5,477 bases of DNA from Longimicrobiales bacterium (GTDB lineage: Bacteria > Gemmatimonadota > Gemmatimonadetes > Longimicrobiales > Gaopeijiaceae), in NCBI GenBank assembly GCA_022428035.1, contig JAKMDG010000206.1, forward strand, positions 1 to 5,477, read 5' to 3'. Each line of letters starts with the position of its first letter. Positions within the stretch are counted from its first letter, which is position 1. The position numbers were made by a program, and so were the translations under genes. Below the pieces are notes generated by a model. That model made no database searches. It was not told the DNA's origin and was given only the letters and a program-made list of their open reading frames with translations. Below, in pieces: positions 1 through 5,477 of the stretch.

Positions 1-166
1 CATCTGGTCCACTCTCCTGAGTATTCGGAAGGGTACATTTCATAAATATCGGGGTGGCTCTGGACCTGGGCCAGTGCAGGAGGGTCCTCGGCCCTCGCGT
101 AAATTGCGTGAGGCATTGATCAGGCGAAGATTCACCGCGTTCCACGCCCCTGATCGAGCCCGCTCC
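1..166. other. Leader region upstream of the M19 gene; no gene seen
   Basis: No convincing coding frame was found here. Bases 35-49 form the only AT-rich patch, containing TAAATA at 43-48, and could be part of a promoter for the plus-strand M19 gene, but no -35 hexamer sits at a proper distance (TTCGGA at 24-29 is only 13 bases upstream). AGGAGGG at 78-84 looks like a ribosome binding site, but no ATG, GTG or TTG lies 5-10 bases after it. A 7-base inverted repeat, GATCAGG at 118-124 and CCTGATC at 149-155, precedes the start codon. The end of whatever gene lies to the left is not visible. Confidence 0.5.
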
Positions 167-1372
167 ATGGACCGACGCACCGCTCTCCGCACGCTTGCTG
201 CTTCCGCGCTCGTCGGGCCTGCTGCCCTCACCTCTCCCTGTTCGCTGCGCGGCGCACCGGCCGTCCTGAAGCGCCGGTACGCACTGGGCACGCAGTCTCA
301 GGAGTACACCGCGCGGGCGATCCGGCTGGTGACACAGAATCCTGTGGTGGACATGCTCTGCCAGTTCCGTTTCGCGGACACGAATGCCGAGGAGCCCAGG
401 CCTCCGCAATCGTGGCTCGCGGACCCGAATGCGTTCACCGAAGAGGACTTCGCGGTATATCGCGACAGCGGCGTCGACGTGATCGCGCTCGGTCGGGGGG
501 CGCCCAATCGCACGGCTGCGCTCCGCTTCATGGCGGAGTGGAACGGCTTCATCGCGTCTCATTCGGACTGGCTTCGCCGGGTCGACGACTCGCGCGATTT
601 CAGTACCGTCGGGGAGACCGGGAAGGTCGGGATCATGGTGACGTTTCAGAACTCCGAGCACTTCAACTCGGTCGACGACGTAGACCTCTTCTACGGCCTT
701 GGTCAGAAGGTATCCCAGCTTACCTATAACCTTCAGAACCGGCTTGGCGCCGGCTTTCTCGAGCACAACGACGGTGGGCTTTCGGTCTTCGGTCATCGGG
801 TACTGGAGCGCATGCAGGACGTCGGTATGGTAGTCGACCTCTCCCACTGCGCTGATCAGACGACGCTCGATGGTCATGCCGCTGCGACTCGCCCCGTCGT
901 TTACACGCACGCGTCATGTCGTGCCCTTCTTCCCGGCTTCATGCGGTGCAAGACCGACGAGGCGATCCAGAAACTCGCCGAGGGTGGGGGCGTCATGGGC
1001 ATCCCCTTCATCCGCTTCATGGTCAAGGAAGGCCCGCCGGTCGGAGTGGATGACGTTGTCGATCATTTTGATCACGTCGCGCGACTGGTTGGTGTCGAGC
1101 ACGTTGGCATCGGCTCAGACCTGGACATCGACGGGTACGGGAGCCCACGCGTGCCACCGGGTGAAGACCTCGGCCCCACCAGCCAGCCAAACTTCGATCG
1201 CTACCGCGCGTACTTCACTGATGCTGGGTATGTGCACATCGACGGACTGAACCATCCCGGGCGTGTGTTCGATCTCACCGAAGGACTGATCCGGCGCGGT
1301 TTCGACGATCGTGAGATCGCGCTGATGCTCGGGGGCAACTTCAAGCGCGTGCTGTCCGACCTCTGGAGTTGA
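167..1372 (+). CDS. Tat-exported M19 (membrane dipeptidase family) protein with altered metal site
   Basis: Seen: 401 residues from ATG 167. The N-terminus MDRRTALRTLAAS followed by a short hydrophobic stretch is a Tat-like twin-arginine signal, so the mature protein is expected outside the cytoplasm. A Cys follows at about residue 25, but TSPC is a poor lipobox. The family pattern is clear: VDLSHCAD with His227, YTHASCR with His248, MRCKTDE with Arg260, GIGSDLD with Asp318, and GGNFKRVL near the C-terminus. Known: classical M19 enzymes are dizinc dipeptidases using an N-terminal His-x-Asp, a bridging Glu and two later His. Odd: the His-x-Asp site reads VVDMLCQ (Leu64, Gln66) and the bridging Glu position reads TFQNSEH (Gln161), so the first metal site looks lost. 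Inferred: a divergent M19 hydrolase of unproven substrate, or one using a single metal. Start choice: a GTG at 74 is also in frame, but only ATG 167 puts the twin arginines at the N-terminus; no clear ribosome binding site precedes it. It is convergent with the M20 gene. Confidence 0.88.
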   Translation: MDRRTALRTLAASALVGPAALTSPCSLRGAPAVLKRRYALGTQSQEYTARAIRLVTQNPVVDMLCQFRFADTNAEEPRPPQSWLADPNAFTEEDFAVYRDSGVDVIALGRGAPNRTAALRFMAEWNGFIASHSDWLRRVDDSRDFSTVGETGKVGIMVTFQNSEHFNSVDDVDLFYGLGQKVSQLTYNLQNRLGAGFLEHNDGGLSVFGHRVLERMQDVGMVVDLSHCADQTTLDGHAAATRPVVYTHASCRALLPGFMRCKTDEAIQKLAEGGGVMGIPFIRFMVKEGPPVGVDDVVDHFDHVARLVGVEHVGIGSDLDIDGYGSPRVPPGEDLGPTSQPNFDRYRAYFTDAGYVHIDGLNHPGRVFDLTEGLIRRGFDDREIALMLGGNFKRVLSDLWS

Positions 1373-1389
1373 GGCGGCCCCACGAACAT

Positions 1390-1420
1390 GGCCCGGGCCA
1401 CCGAGTGGGTGACCCGGGCC
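1390..1420. terminator. GC-rich hairpin between convergent genes
   Basis: Arms GGCCCGGGCCACC (1390-1402) and GGTGACCCGGGCC (1408-1420) pair over 13 positions with one C-A mismatch and a 5-base loop. The hairpin lies in the 76-base gap between the stop codons of the convergent M19 and M20 genes, so it could end transcription from both sides. No run of T follows it on either strand, so it is not a textbook intrinsic terminator. It may act with Rho or mainly protect 3' ends. Confidence 0.6.
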
Positions 1421-1448
1421 GCGCCCGTGTGCGTCTCGGTGAGCCTTC

Positions 1449-3026
1449 CTAGAAGACCGTAGCTGGCATCGTCATGAGCTGCGCGTACAGGTCGATCGCG
1501 TACCAGAGGTTGGCGATGCGCAGATTCTCGTCCGGTGCGTGCTGATTGTTGTCGTGGTTCGCGACCGGGACTACGATCGCCGGCTTTCCGGCCACCTCGG
1601 TGAAGAGGAAGAGGGGCAGGGTTCCGCCCATTCCTGGTGAGATGACCAGGGAGCCGGGACCGAATGCGCGGTCTGCCGCGGCAGACGCGGCGGCCTGGAT
1701 GCTCTGCGCGAAGGGCTCCGTCATCGGGGTGCGGGAGGCGACCGAACCGCTCATCCCTCCCGTGACCTTTGCGATCCGAGGGTGCCGGAGACGGGTCTCC
1801 ATGTCGGGGTCTTCATCCACGATGTGGAAGCCCTGGCGCTCGATGTGTTCCACGACCAGCTGACGCAGCTGAGGAGCGGTGTTTCCCTTCACCATCCGGA
1901 TGCCGAGGGAGGCCACTGCCGTGTTCGGAATCACGTTGCGCGCAAGCGAGCCCGTGTTGCCACTCGTGATGCCCCGAACGTTCAGCGCCGGTACGAGCAG
2001 GCGCTCCGGAAGTGACTGCGGCTCACCTTCCGTCTTTACCACGCCGAGCTCTCGTTTGAGCTCTTCGTCCCACTGCGGCATCGCCTCGAGCGCAGCCCGC
2101 TCCTCCGCGCCGATCGGTTCGAAGGTGTCGTACCAGCCGTCGATCAGGACGTTGCCGTCCTCATCTTTCATGGAGGCGAGCAGGTGAGCGAGGACATTGC
2201 CCGTGTCCGGGGCCCAGTTGCCGTAGTGACCGGAGTGCAGGTTCCGGGTCGCCCCGTAAACGGTCACTTCCATGCCCGACGCGCCCCGCACCCCGTAGGT
2301 GATCTGCGGCCGACCGCTAGCGTGGGCAGGCCCGTCGAAGAAAAGCCAGATATCGATCTCGTCCAGCACCTCGGACGCCATCTCCATGTACTGACCGAGG
2401 TTACGGGATCCGGCTTCCTCCTCGCCGTCGAACATGAAGATCAGGTTTGACGTCGGAGTGACGCCCGACTCCGTAAACGAACGCAGGACGGGGAGGATCG
2501 CGGCGATTGGTGCCTTGTCGTCTCCGGCTGAGCGCGCATACAGGCGCCACTCGGGATCGACGGAGGTACCGTCTGCAGGCATATCGATCGGCTCACCACC
2601 GGCCTCCATGGCGCGCGTGTACAGCGTCGGCTCGAACGGATCGTGCGTCCAGTTGCTCGGGTCGGTAGGCTGTCCGTCGTAATGCACGTAGATGCCCAGC
2701 GTTCGCGTCGCACCCGGAACCATGAGTTTTCCGAGGACCAGCGGAGATGCGCCCTCGATCTCGACCAGTTCCGTCTCCACGCCGACCGCGCGCATCTCGT
2801 CGCGGATGTACAAGGCAGCCGCGCGGATCTCGGGCGTGAACGCACGGTTTGGATAGCTCAGGAGCTCTGCAAAATCGCGCACGAGCGAGGGCTCGTTGGC
2901 CTGACGGTAGGCGCGGGCGACGTCGGGGCCAGACTGAGCCGCGGTCAGGCTCGGGAGCGTGATGAAGAATGCGAGGGACAGAGCCAGACAGGCGGAGGTC
3001 GAGTGGGCGTAGAGCGAGCGAGCCAT
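1449..3026 (-). CDS. Secreted M20-family metallopeptidase (dipeptidase/carboxypeptidase-like)
   Basis: Seen: 525 residues from ATG 3026. Residues about 1-30 are a Sec signal peptide (hydrophobic core, then LTAA before QSG), predicting a periplasmic or secreted enzyme. The di-metal site is complete: VHYDGQP (His115, Asp117), AGDDKAP (bridging Asp169), DGEEEAGS (catalytic Glu203, metal Glu204), FFDGP (Asp231) and NQHAPDEN (His496). HSGHYG (His264) opens the dimerisation domain inserted in the catalytic domain. Known: M20 enzymes with this layout remove C-terminal residues or split dipeptides. The span between Asp117 and Asp169 is about 20 residues longer than I expect for carnosinase-type members, through an acidic insertion around residues 140-160; I recall this in similar bacterial sequences. 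It is probably co-transcribed behind the DUF819 gene, 60 bases upstream. A TTG at 3062 would add 12 residues (MPRPLLFSLRFV); neither start has a strong ribosome binding site, and ATG 3026 gives the better signal peptide. The exact substrate is unknown. Confidence 0.92.
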   Translation of the reverse strand: MARSLYAHSTSACLALSLAFFITLPSLTAAQSGPDVARAYRQANEPSLVRDFAELLSYPNRAFTPEIRAAALYIRDEMRAVGVETELVEIEGASPLVLGKLMVPGATRTLGIYVHYDGQPTDPSNWTHDPFEPTLYTRAMEAGGEPIDMPADGTSVDPEWRLYARSAGDDKAPIAAILPVLRSFTESGVTPTSNLIFMFDGEEEAGSRNLGQYMEMASEVLDEIDIWLFFDGPAHASGRPQITYGVRGASGMEVTVYGATRNLHSGHYGNWAPDTGNVLAHLLASMKDEDGNVLIDGWYDTFEPIGAEERAALEAMPQWDEELKRELGVVKTEGEPQSLPERLLVPALNVRGITSGNTGSLARNVIPNTAVASLGIRMVKGNTAPQLRQLVVEHIERQGFHIVDEDPDMETRLRHPRIAKVTGGMSGSVASRTPMTEPFAQSIQAAASAAADRAFGPGSLVISPGMGGTLPLFLFTEVAGKPAIVVPVANHDNNQHAPDENLRIANLWYAIDLYAQLMTMPATVF

Positions 3027-3086
3027 AACGAAGCGTAGGGAGAAAAGGAGAGGTCGAGGCAACGTCCGACAGTGTAACGGTACGGG

Positions 3087-4271
3087 CTACGCTCCGACGA
3101 TCCCCAGCAACCACGCACACACCAGTGCCCCGTAGATCCCCAGTATGTAGCCGGCCACGGCCATCAGCAGCCCGACCGGGGCCATGGCGGGGTGGTAGAC
3201 ACCGGCCACGACGGGCGCGGATGCCGCTCCGCCGATGTTCGCCATGCTACCCGTAGCGACGAAGAACAGCGGAGCGCGAACGATTCTCGCTGCGATCATG
3301 AGAATGCCGACGTGGATCGAGATCCAGACTGCTCCGGCTGCGAGGTAGACGGGAGCCTGCAGGACGGCCCGAAGGTCTGCCTGAGCACCGATGCCGGCGA
3401 GCAGGAGGTAGAGCGCCGTATAGCCGAGCCCTGACGCGCCGACCTTCTCGTAGTCGCGCAGGGGTGTGAACGACAGGGCTAGCCCCCCGGTCACGGTGAT
3501 CAGAATCGCCCATGTCGTCTTGCTGATGATTGTGGGGTCCCCGAGGGCCGGAAACAGGGCAGTCTGCGCAAGCTGATGGGCTCCGACCGCTGCAGCCATA
3601 CCCATGCAGATCATGACGGCCGCATCGTGCAGAGAGGTGGGATGGCGTTCCCGGTCGAGCGCGGACAGTCGGGCGTTGGTCTCTTCGATCGCCGCAGTAT
3701 TCGCGTTGATCTTCTTGTCGAAGCGGGTCTGAGAGCTGGCGAAGATAAGGAGAACCCCCATCCACCCGTATCCGACCACGGTGTCGACCACGATGATCGG
3801 TCCGAACGCGGACTCTGGTGTTCCCACACTCTCGGCGATCGCGACCATGTTGGCCGTCCCGCCAATCCAGCTTCCTGAGAGTGCGGCGAATCCGGTCCAC
3901 GCATCAGCAGGGAGGAATCCCTTGAAGATCATGAGAGAGATCGGGCCTCCGATCACGATCCCGAAGGTGCCCGCGACCACCATGAAGAGTGCCACGGGTC
4001 CGAGCTTGGCCACGCTGCGAAGGTCGATCGAGATCATCAGGAGCAGGAGTGCGAAAAGCAGCAGGTAGCGCGTCATCCAGTCGTACGCCGGCGAGGATGC
4101 CGGGGTAATACCGACCGTCGTTGCGAGCATCGGGAAGAAGTAGATGTAGATGACGGGCGGGATGAGCTCGAATGTCTTTTTGAAGCGCGGCAGTTCGGAC
4201 AACCAGAACACGAATGCGACGGTCATCGCCAGGAAGGCGAAAACGGTCATTGGGTCGTTGAGCAGGCTCAT
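3087..4271 (-). CDS. DUF819 (YjcL-type) polytopic membrane protein, putative transporter
   Basis: Seen: 394 residues, very hydrophobic, about 11-12 membrane segments. They fall into two halves joined by a charged, probably cytoplasmic helical linker at about residues 180-213 (KKINANTAAIEETNARLSAL). Each half carries a similar glycine-rich motif: SGSWIGGTANM at 132-142 and GSMANIGGAASAPVVAG at 341-357. An acidic residue lies in a membrane segment in VVDTVVGYGW (Asp163). Known: these motifs and the length fit the DUF819/YjcL family, whose members have no firmly assigned substrate as far as I know. Two related halves with broken helices are typical of secondary transporters of the sodium/proton antiporter and bile-acid symporter type. 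Inferred: with an exported M20 peptidase next in the operon, a role in taking up dipeptides or released amino acids is plausible but unproven. The ATG at 4271 is supported by AAGGA nine bases upstream. It is the first gene of the minus-strand pair. Confidence 0.88.
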   Translation of the reverse strand: MSLLNDPMTVFAFLAMTVAFVFWLSELPRFKKTFELIPPVIYIYFFPMLATTVGITPASSPAYDWMTRYLLLFALLLLMISIDLRSVAKLGPVALFMVVAGTFGIVIGGPISLMIFKGFLPADAWTGFAALSGSWIGGTANMVAIAESVGTPESAFGPIIVVDTVVGYGWMGVLLIFASSQTRFDKKINANTAAIEETNARLSALDRERHPTSLHDAAVMICMGMAAAVGAHQLAQTALFPALGDPTIISKTTWAILITVTGGLALSFTPLRDYEKVGASGLGYTALYLLLAGIGAQADLRAVLQAPVYLAAGAVWISIHVGILMIAARIVRAPLFFVATGSMANIGGAASAPVVAGVYHPAMAPVGLLMAVAGYILGIYGALVCAWLLGIVGA

Positions 4272-4421
4272 CGTCGAGTTTCCTTCGGGTGAGGGGGTTC
4301 ACCGAATCGATGAAAGAAGTTGTGGCTTTTGGGTCGCGCAATCCTCATCTTAGCTACCGGTTTTCCCGGAGTTCCTGTGAGCCGCACGTCTCCCCGGAGA
4401 GCACCTCACCACTGATGGCTG
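4272..4421. promoter_or_regulatory. Divergent intergenic region holding promoters for the DUF819 operon and the response regulator
   Basis: The 150 bases separate two genes transcribed away from each other, so promoters for both should lie here. The best -10-like hexamer for the minus strand is TAAGAT (complement of 4347-4352), about 75 bases before the DUF819 start, but no good -35 is present at the right distance. For the plus strand, TTGTGG at 4320-4325 is a possible -35 without a convincing -10. Promoter positions are therefore not resolved; only the divergent arrangement is firm. Confidence 0.45.
4281..4285 (-). promoter_or_regulatory. Ribosome binding site of the DUF819 gene
   Basis: The minus strand reads AAGGA here, nine bases before ATG 4271. 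It fits the Shine-Dalgarno core and supports that start codon. Confidence 0.6.
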
Positions 4422-4871
4422 ATGATTGATCCGACCTTGCTCGTCATCGAAGATGCTCGCGACCACGCGCTGCTGGTGCGGGTCGCTGCTCGCCGTGCGC
4501 TGCCGGGGCTCGATGTCCGGGTAGCCGGCGATGGACGCGAGGCGATCGCCTACCTCTCCGGTACGCCTCCTTTTCGGGATCGCCGATCGCACCCGTTGCC
4601 AGATCTGATCGTTCTCGATCTGCTCATGCCTGATGTGGACGGCTTCGCCGTACTGGAATGGGTCAGGGAGCAAAAGGGAGCGATCCGGTGTCCGATTGTG
4701 GTCCTGACGTCGTCCGTACACAGCGACCATGAGAGCAAGTCGCTGGAACTCGGCGCGGTATCGTTTCACATCAAGCCGGCAGACATCGACAGCCTTGGCG
4801 AGACGGTGCGCGAGATCGTCGGAAGGTGGATCGAGTCCAGGTCTAGCGGGGAGCTTCCTGCGGCTGGATGA
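4422..4871 (+). CDS. Single-domain response regulator (receiver only)
   Basis: Seen: 149 residues forming one complete receiver domain. The acidic pair is Glu10-Asp11 (VIEDARDH), the phosphoacceptor Asp66 (LIVLDLLMPDVDGF), the switch Thr96-Ser97 (VVLTSS), and the conserved Lys118 lies in FHIKP, with Phe115 as the aromatic switch residue. No DNA-binding or enzymatic domain follows; only about 10 extra residues come after the last helix. Known: receivers with an insertion like PPFRDRRSHPLPD before the phosphoacceptor strand resemble the Rcp1-type regulators that pair with histidine kinases, often phytochrome-like, and act by phosphotransfer or protein contact. Inferred: an orphan signalling relay; no kinase is in the window. 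ATG 4422 is the first possible start after an in-frame stop, but no ribosome binding site is at the right distance (GGAGA at 4396-4400 is 21 bases away). Its 3' end overlaps the convergent small membrane protein gene by 29 bases. Confidence 0.92.
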   Translation: MIDPTLLVIEDARDHALLVRVAARRALPGLDVRVAGDGREAIAYLSGTPPFRDRRSHPLPDLIVLDLLMPDVDGFAVLEWVREQKGAIRCPIVVLTSSVHSDHESKSLELGAVSFHIKPADIDSLGETVREIVGRWIESRSSGELPAAG

Positions 4872-4995
4872 GCTCTTCGGGGACGAAGTCCTGCAGGTTC
4901 GCGTAGACCACGACAGCCCACGCCGCCAGCGCGAGCGCGATGATGACCAGCCCAGTCTTCAGGTTGATGCGCGCCCCACGAATCCACTCTAGCAT
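4843..4995 (-). CDS. Small single-pass membrane protein, 50 residues, unknown function
   Basis: I read this small gene directly on the minus strand: ATG at 4995-4993, TAG at 4845-4843. The protein starts MLEWIRGARINLKTG, has one hydrophobic segment at about residues 15-32 (LVIIALALAAWAVVVYA), and ends in an acidic, proline-containing tail (LQDFVPEELIQPQEAPR). Positive charges before the segment and negative ones after it predict an inside N-terminus and an outside C-terminus. A good ribosome binding site, GAGGGGG, lies eight bases before the start. The gene begins 26 bases after the stop of the truncated peptidase-like gene, so the two are probably co-transcribed. I do not recognise a family. 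Its 3' end overlaps that of the response regulator gene on the opposite strand. The start signal, the strong amphipathic logic and the operon position make it likely to be real. Confidence 0.7.
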   Translation of the reverse strand: MLEWIRGARINLKTGLVIIALALAAWAVVVYANLQDFVPEELIQPQEAPR

Positions 4996-5003
4996 CGGTC
5001 AGG

Positions 5004-5010
5004 CCCCCTC
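5004..5010 (-). promoter_or_regulatory. Ribosome binding site of the small membrane protein gene
   Basis: The minus strand reads GAGGGGG eight bases before ATG 4995. It is close to the Shine-Dalgarno consensus and is the main support for this start over an upstream same-frame ATG at 5025, which runs into TGA at 5001-4999. Confidence 0.55.
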
Positions 5011-5021
5011 GGTATGGGCCG

Positions 5022-5477
5022 TCATTGCGTCGCCGCCCGCGGATCGTCGTGGAGCAGGGCATTAAAGAGCAGCTTGAAGGTTCCGTGCGTCTGTCCGCGG
5101 TGCTGCACACGGAAGCCGTACATCAGGATGCGTCCCTGACCATATTCCACGTCCAGGATCGCCCCCTTGCCAGCGAGATGCTCTGCGCCGTGCAGCATGC
5201 CACTCATCAGTACGCGTTCCGGGTCCTTGGCCCAGCTGCCAACCGCTTTAATCTCACCTGACGCTCCACCGAAGCCGGTCGGCTCATAGGCACGGCCGCC
5301 GGCCCATTTGCCCGCAACCTCATCAGGGCTCCCCATCGTCAGCGGGTGCTCGGTGTCGAGCTCGATGCGGAGGAGCGAGGACGGCAGGAAAAGCTCGTCC
5401 GGGCTCAGGCCCTGCAGTGCGTTGCGAACCGGTACGTCGAAGCGCTCGAGCACGAGCTCGTCGGCACGGTCGAGAGT
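5022..5477 (-). CDS. C-terminal part of a probable M14-type zinc carboxypeptidase; 5' end outside the window
   Basis: Seen: the reading frame is open to the right edge of the window (the first visible residues read TLDRADELVLERF), so the 151 residues here are the C-terminal end of a longer protein. A GTG at 5453 is unlikely to be the true start because coding sense continues upstream without a stop. The part shows SGMLHGAEHLAGKGAILDV, then a glycine turn YGQGRILMYGFR and a closing HRGQTHGTFKLLFNALL. Known, from memory: this ending is typical of a glutamine-amidotransferase-like, non-catalytic-looking domain found at the C-terminus of large M14 carboxypeptidases in soil and marine bacteria. 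The zinc site and catalytic Glu of M14 would lie outside the window, so catalytic competence cannot be judged. Related alternatives are other proteins carrying this C-terminal domain. It is followed closely by the small membrane protein gene. Confidence 0.6.
   Translation of the reverse strand, partial: TLDRADELVLERFDVPVRNALQGLSPDELFLPSSLLRIELDTEHPLTMGSPDEVAGKWAGGRAYEPTGFGGASGEIKAVGSWAKDPERVLMSGMLHGAEHLAGKGAILDVEYGQGRILMYGFRVQHRGQTHGTFKLLFNALLHDDPRAATQ

Noticed and set aside
74..166. GTG 74 as the start of the M19 gene
   Set aside because: It would put about 31 mostly basic residues before the twin-arginine signal, which should be N-terminal; AGGAGGG at 78-84 lies downstream of that GTG and so cannot serve it.
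3027..3062. TTG 3062 as the start of the M20 gene
   Set aside because: TTG is a rarer start, there is no good ribosome binding site, and the ATG 12 codons on gives a compact signal peptide. It remains possible.
2593..3120. A 175-codon open frame on the minus strand overlapping the M20 gene and the DUF819 3' end
   Set aside because: It is Arg-rich, without recognisable motifs, and lies in another frame of the well-supported M20 gene; long antisense or shifted open frames are expected in GC-rich DNA.
3247..3900. A 217-codon open frame inside the DUF819 gene
   Set aside because: It is a shifted frame of the membrane protein gene, dominated by Arg, Gly and Asp, with no domain pattern and no start signal.
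4350..4769. A 139-codon minus-strand frame across the intergenic region and antisense to the response regulator
   Set aside because: The plus-strand receiver domain is complete and unmistakable; the antisense frame shows no known pattern.
4890..4897. CCTGCAGG perfect palindrome
   Set aside because: It is a single 8-base palindrome inside the small coding region, without partner copies; probably chance.
1..5477. CRISPR array, tRNA, rRNA, insertion sequence or defence system
   Set aside because: I looked on both strands and saw no regularly spaced repeats, cloverleaf sequence, transposase motifs, terminal repeats or defence-type domains.

Overview
The window is GC-rich bacterial DNA with tightly packed genes and strong G/C preference at third codon positions. 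It carries three peptidase-family genes of a kind common in peptide-scavenging, Gram-negative-type heterotrophs. The style of the M20 and M19 proteins and of the peptidase C-terminal domain at the right edge reminds me of Gemmatimonadota or Acidobacteriota. That is recollection only; no rRNA or marker gene is present to settle it.

Layout. Bases 1-166 are a leader without a convincing gene. A plus-strand gene (167-1372) encodes a Tat-exported M19 (membrane dipeptidase family) protein. It faces, tail to tail across a strong hairpin (1390-1420), a minus-strand pair. The promoter-proximal gene of that pair encodes a DUF819/YjcL-type polytopic membrane protein (4271-3087). The second encodes a Sec-exported M20 metallopeptidase with an intact di-metal site (3026-1449). 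A 150-bp divergent intergenic region separates the pair from a plus-strand gene for a receiver-only response regulator (4422-4871). The 3' end of the regulator gene overlaps that of a 50-residue single-pass membrane protein gene (4995-4843, minus). This small gene lies just behind the 3' end of a gene cut by the right edge of the window (5477-5022, minus), probably the C-terminal part of a large M14-type carboxypeptidase.

How the parts may work together. The peptidases suggest breakdown of small peptides outside the cytoplasm. The DUF819 protein, co-directional with the M20 gene, is a plausible transporter for the peptides or released amino acids; this is inferred from gene order and fold. 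The response regulator has no output domain and no kinase beside it, so its link to the other genes is unknown.

The most notable observations are: (i) the M19 protein lacks the His-x-Asp pair and the bridging Glu of the classical dizinc site but keeps the second-site histidines; (ii) a small membrane protein gene with a good ribosome binding site sits behind the truncated peptidase gene, with a same-frame TGA ten codons before its start. I found no CRISPR array, tRNA, rRNA, insertion sequence or clear defence system, and nothing that on its own amounts to a new system.
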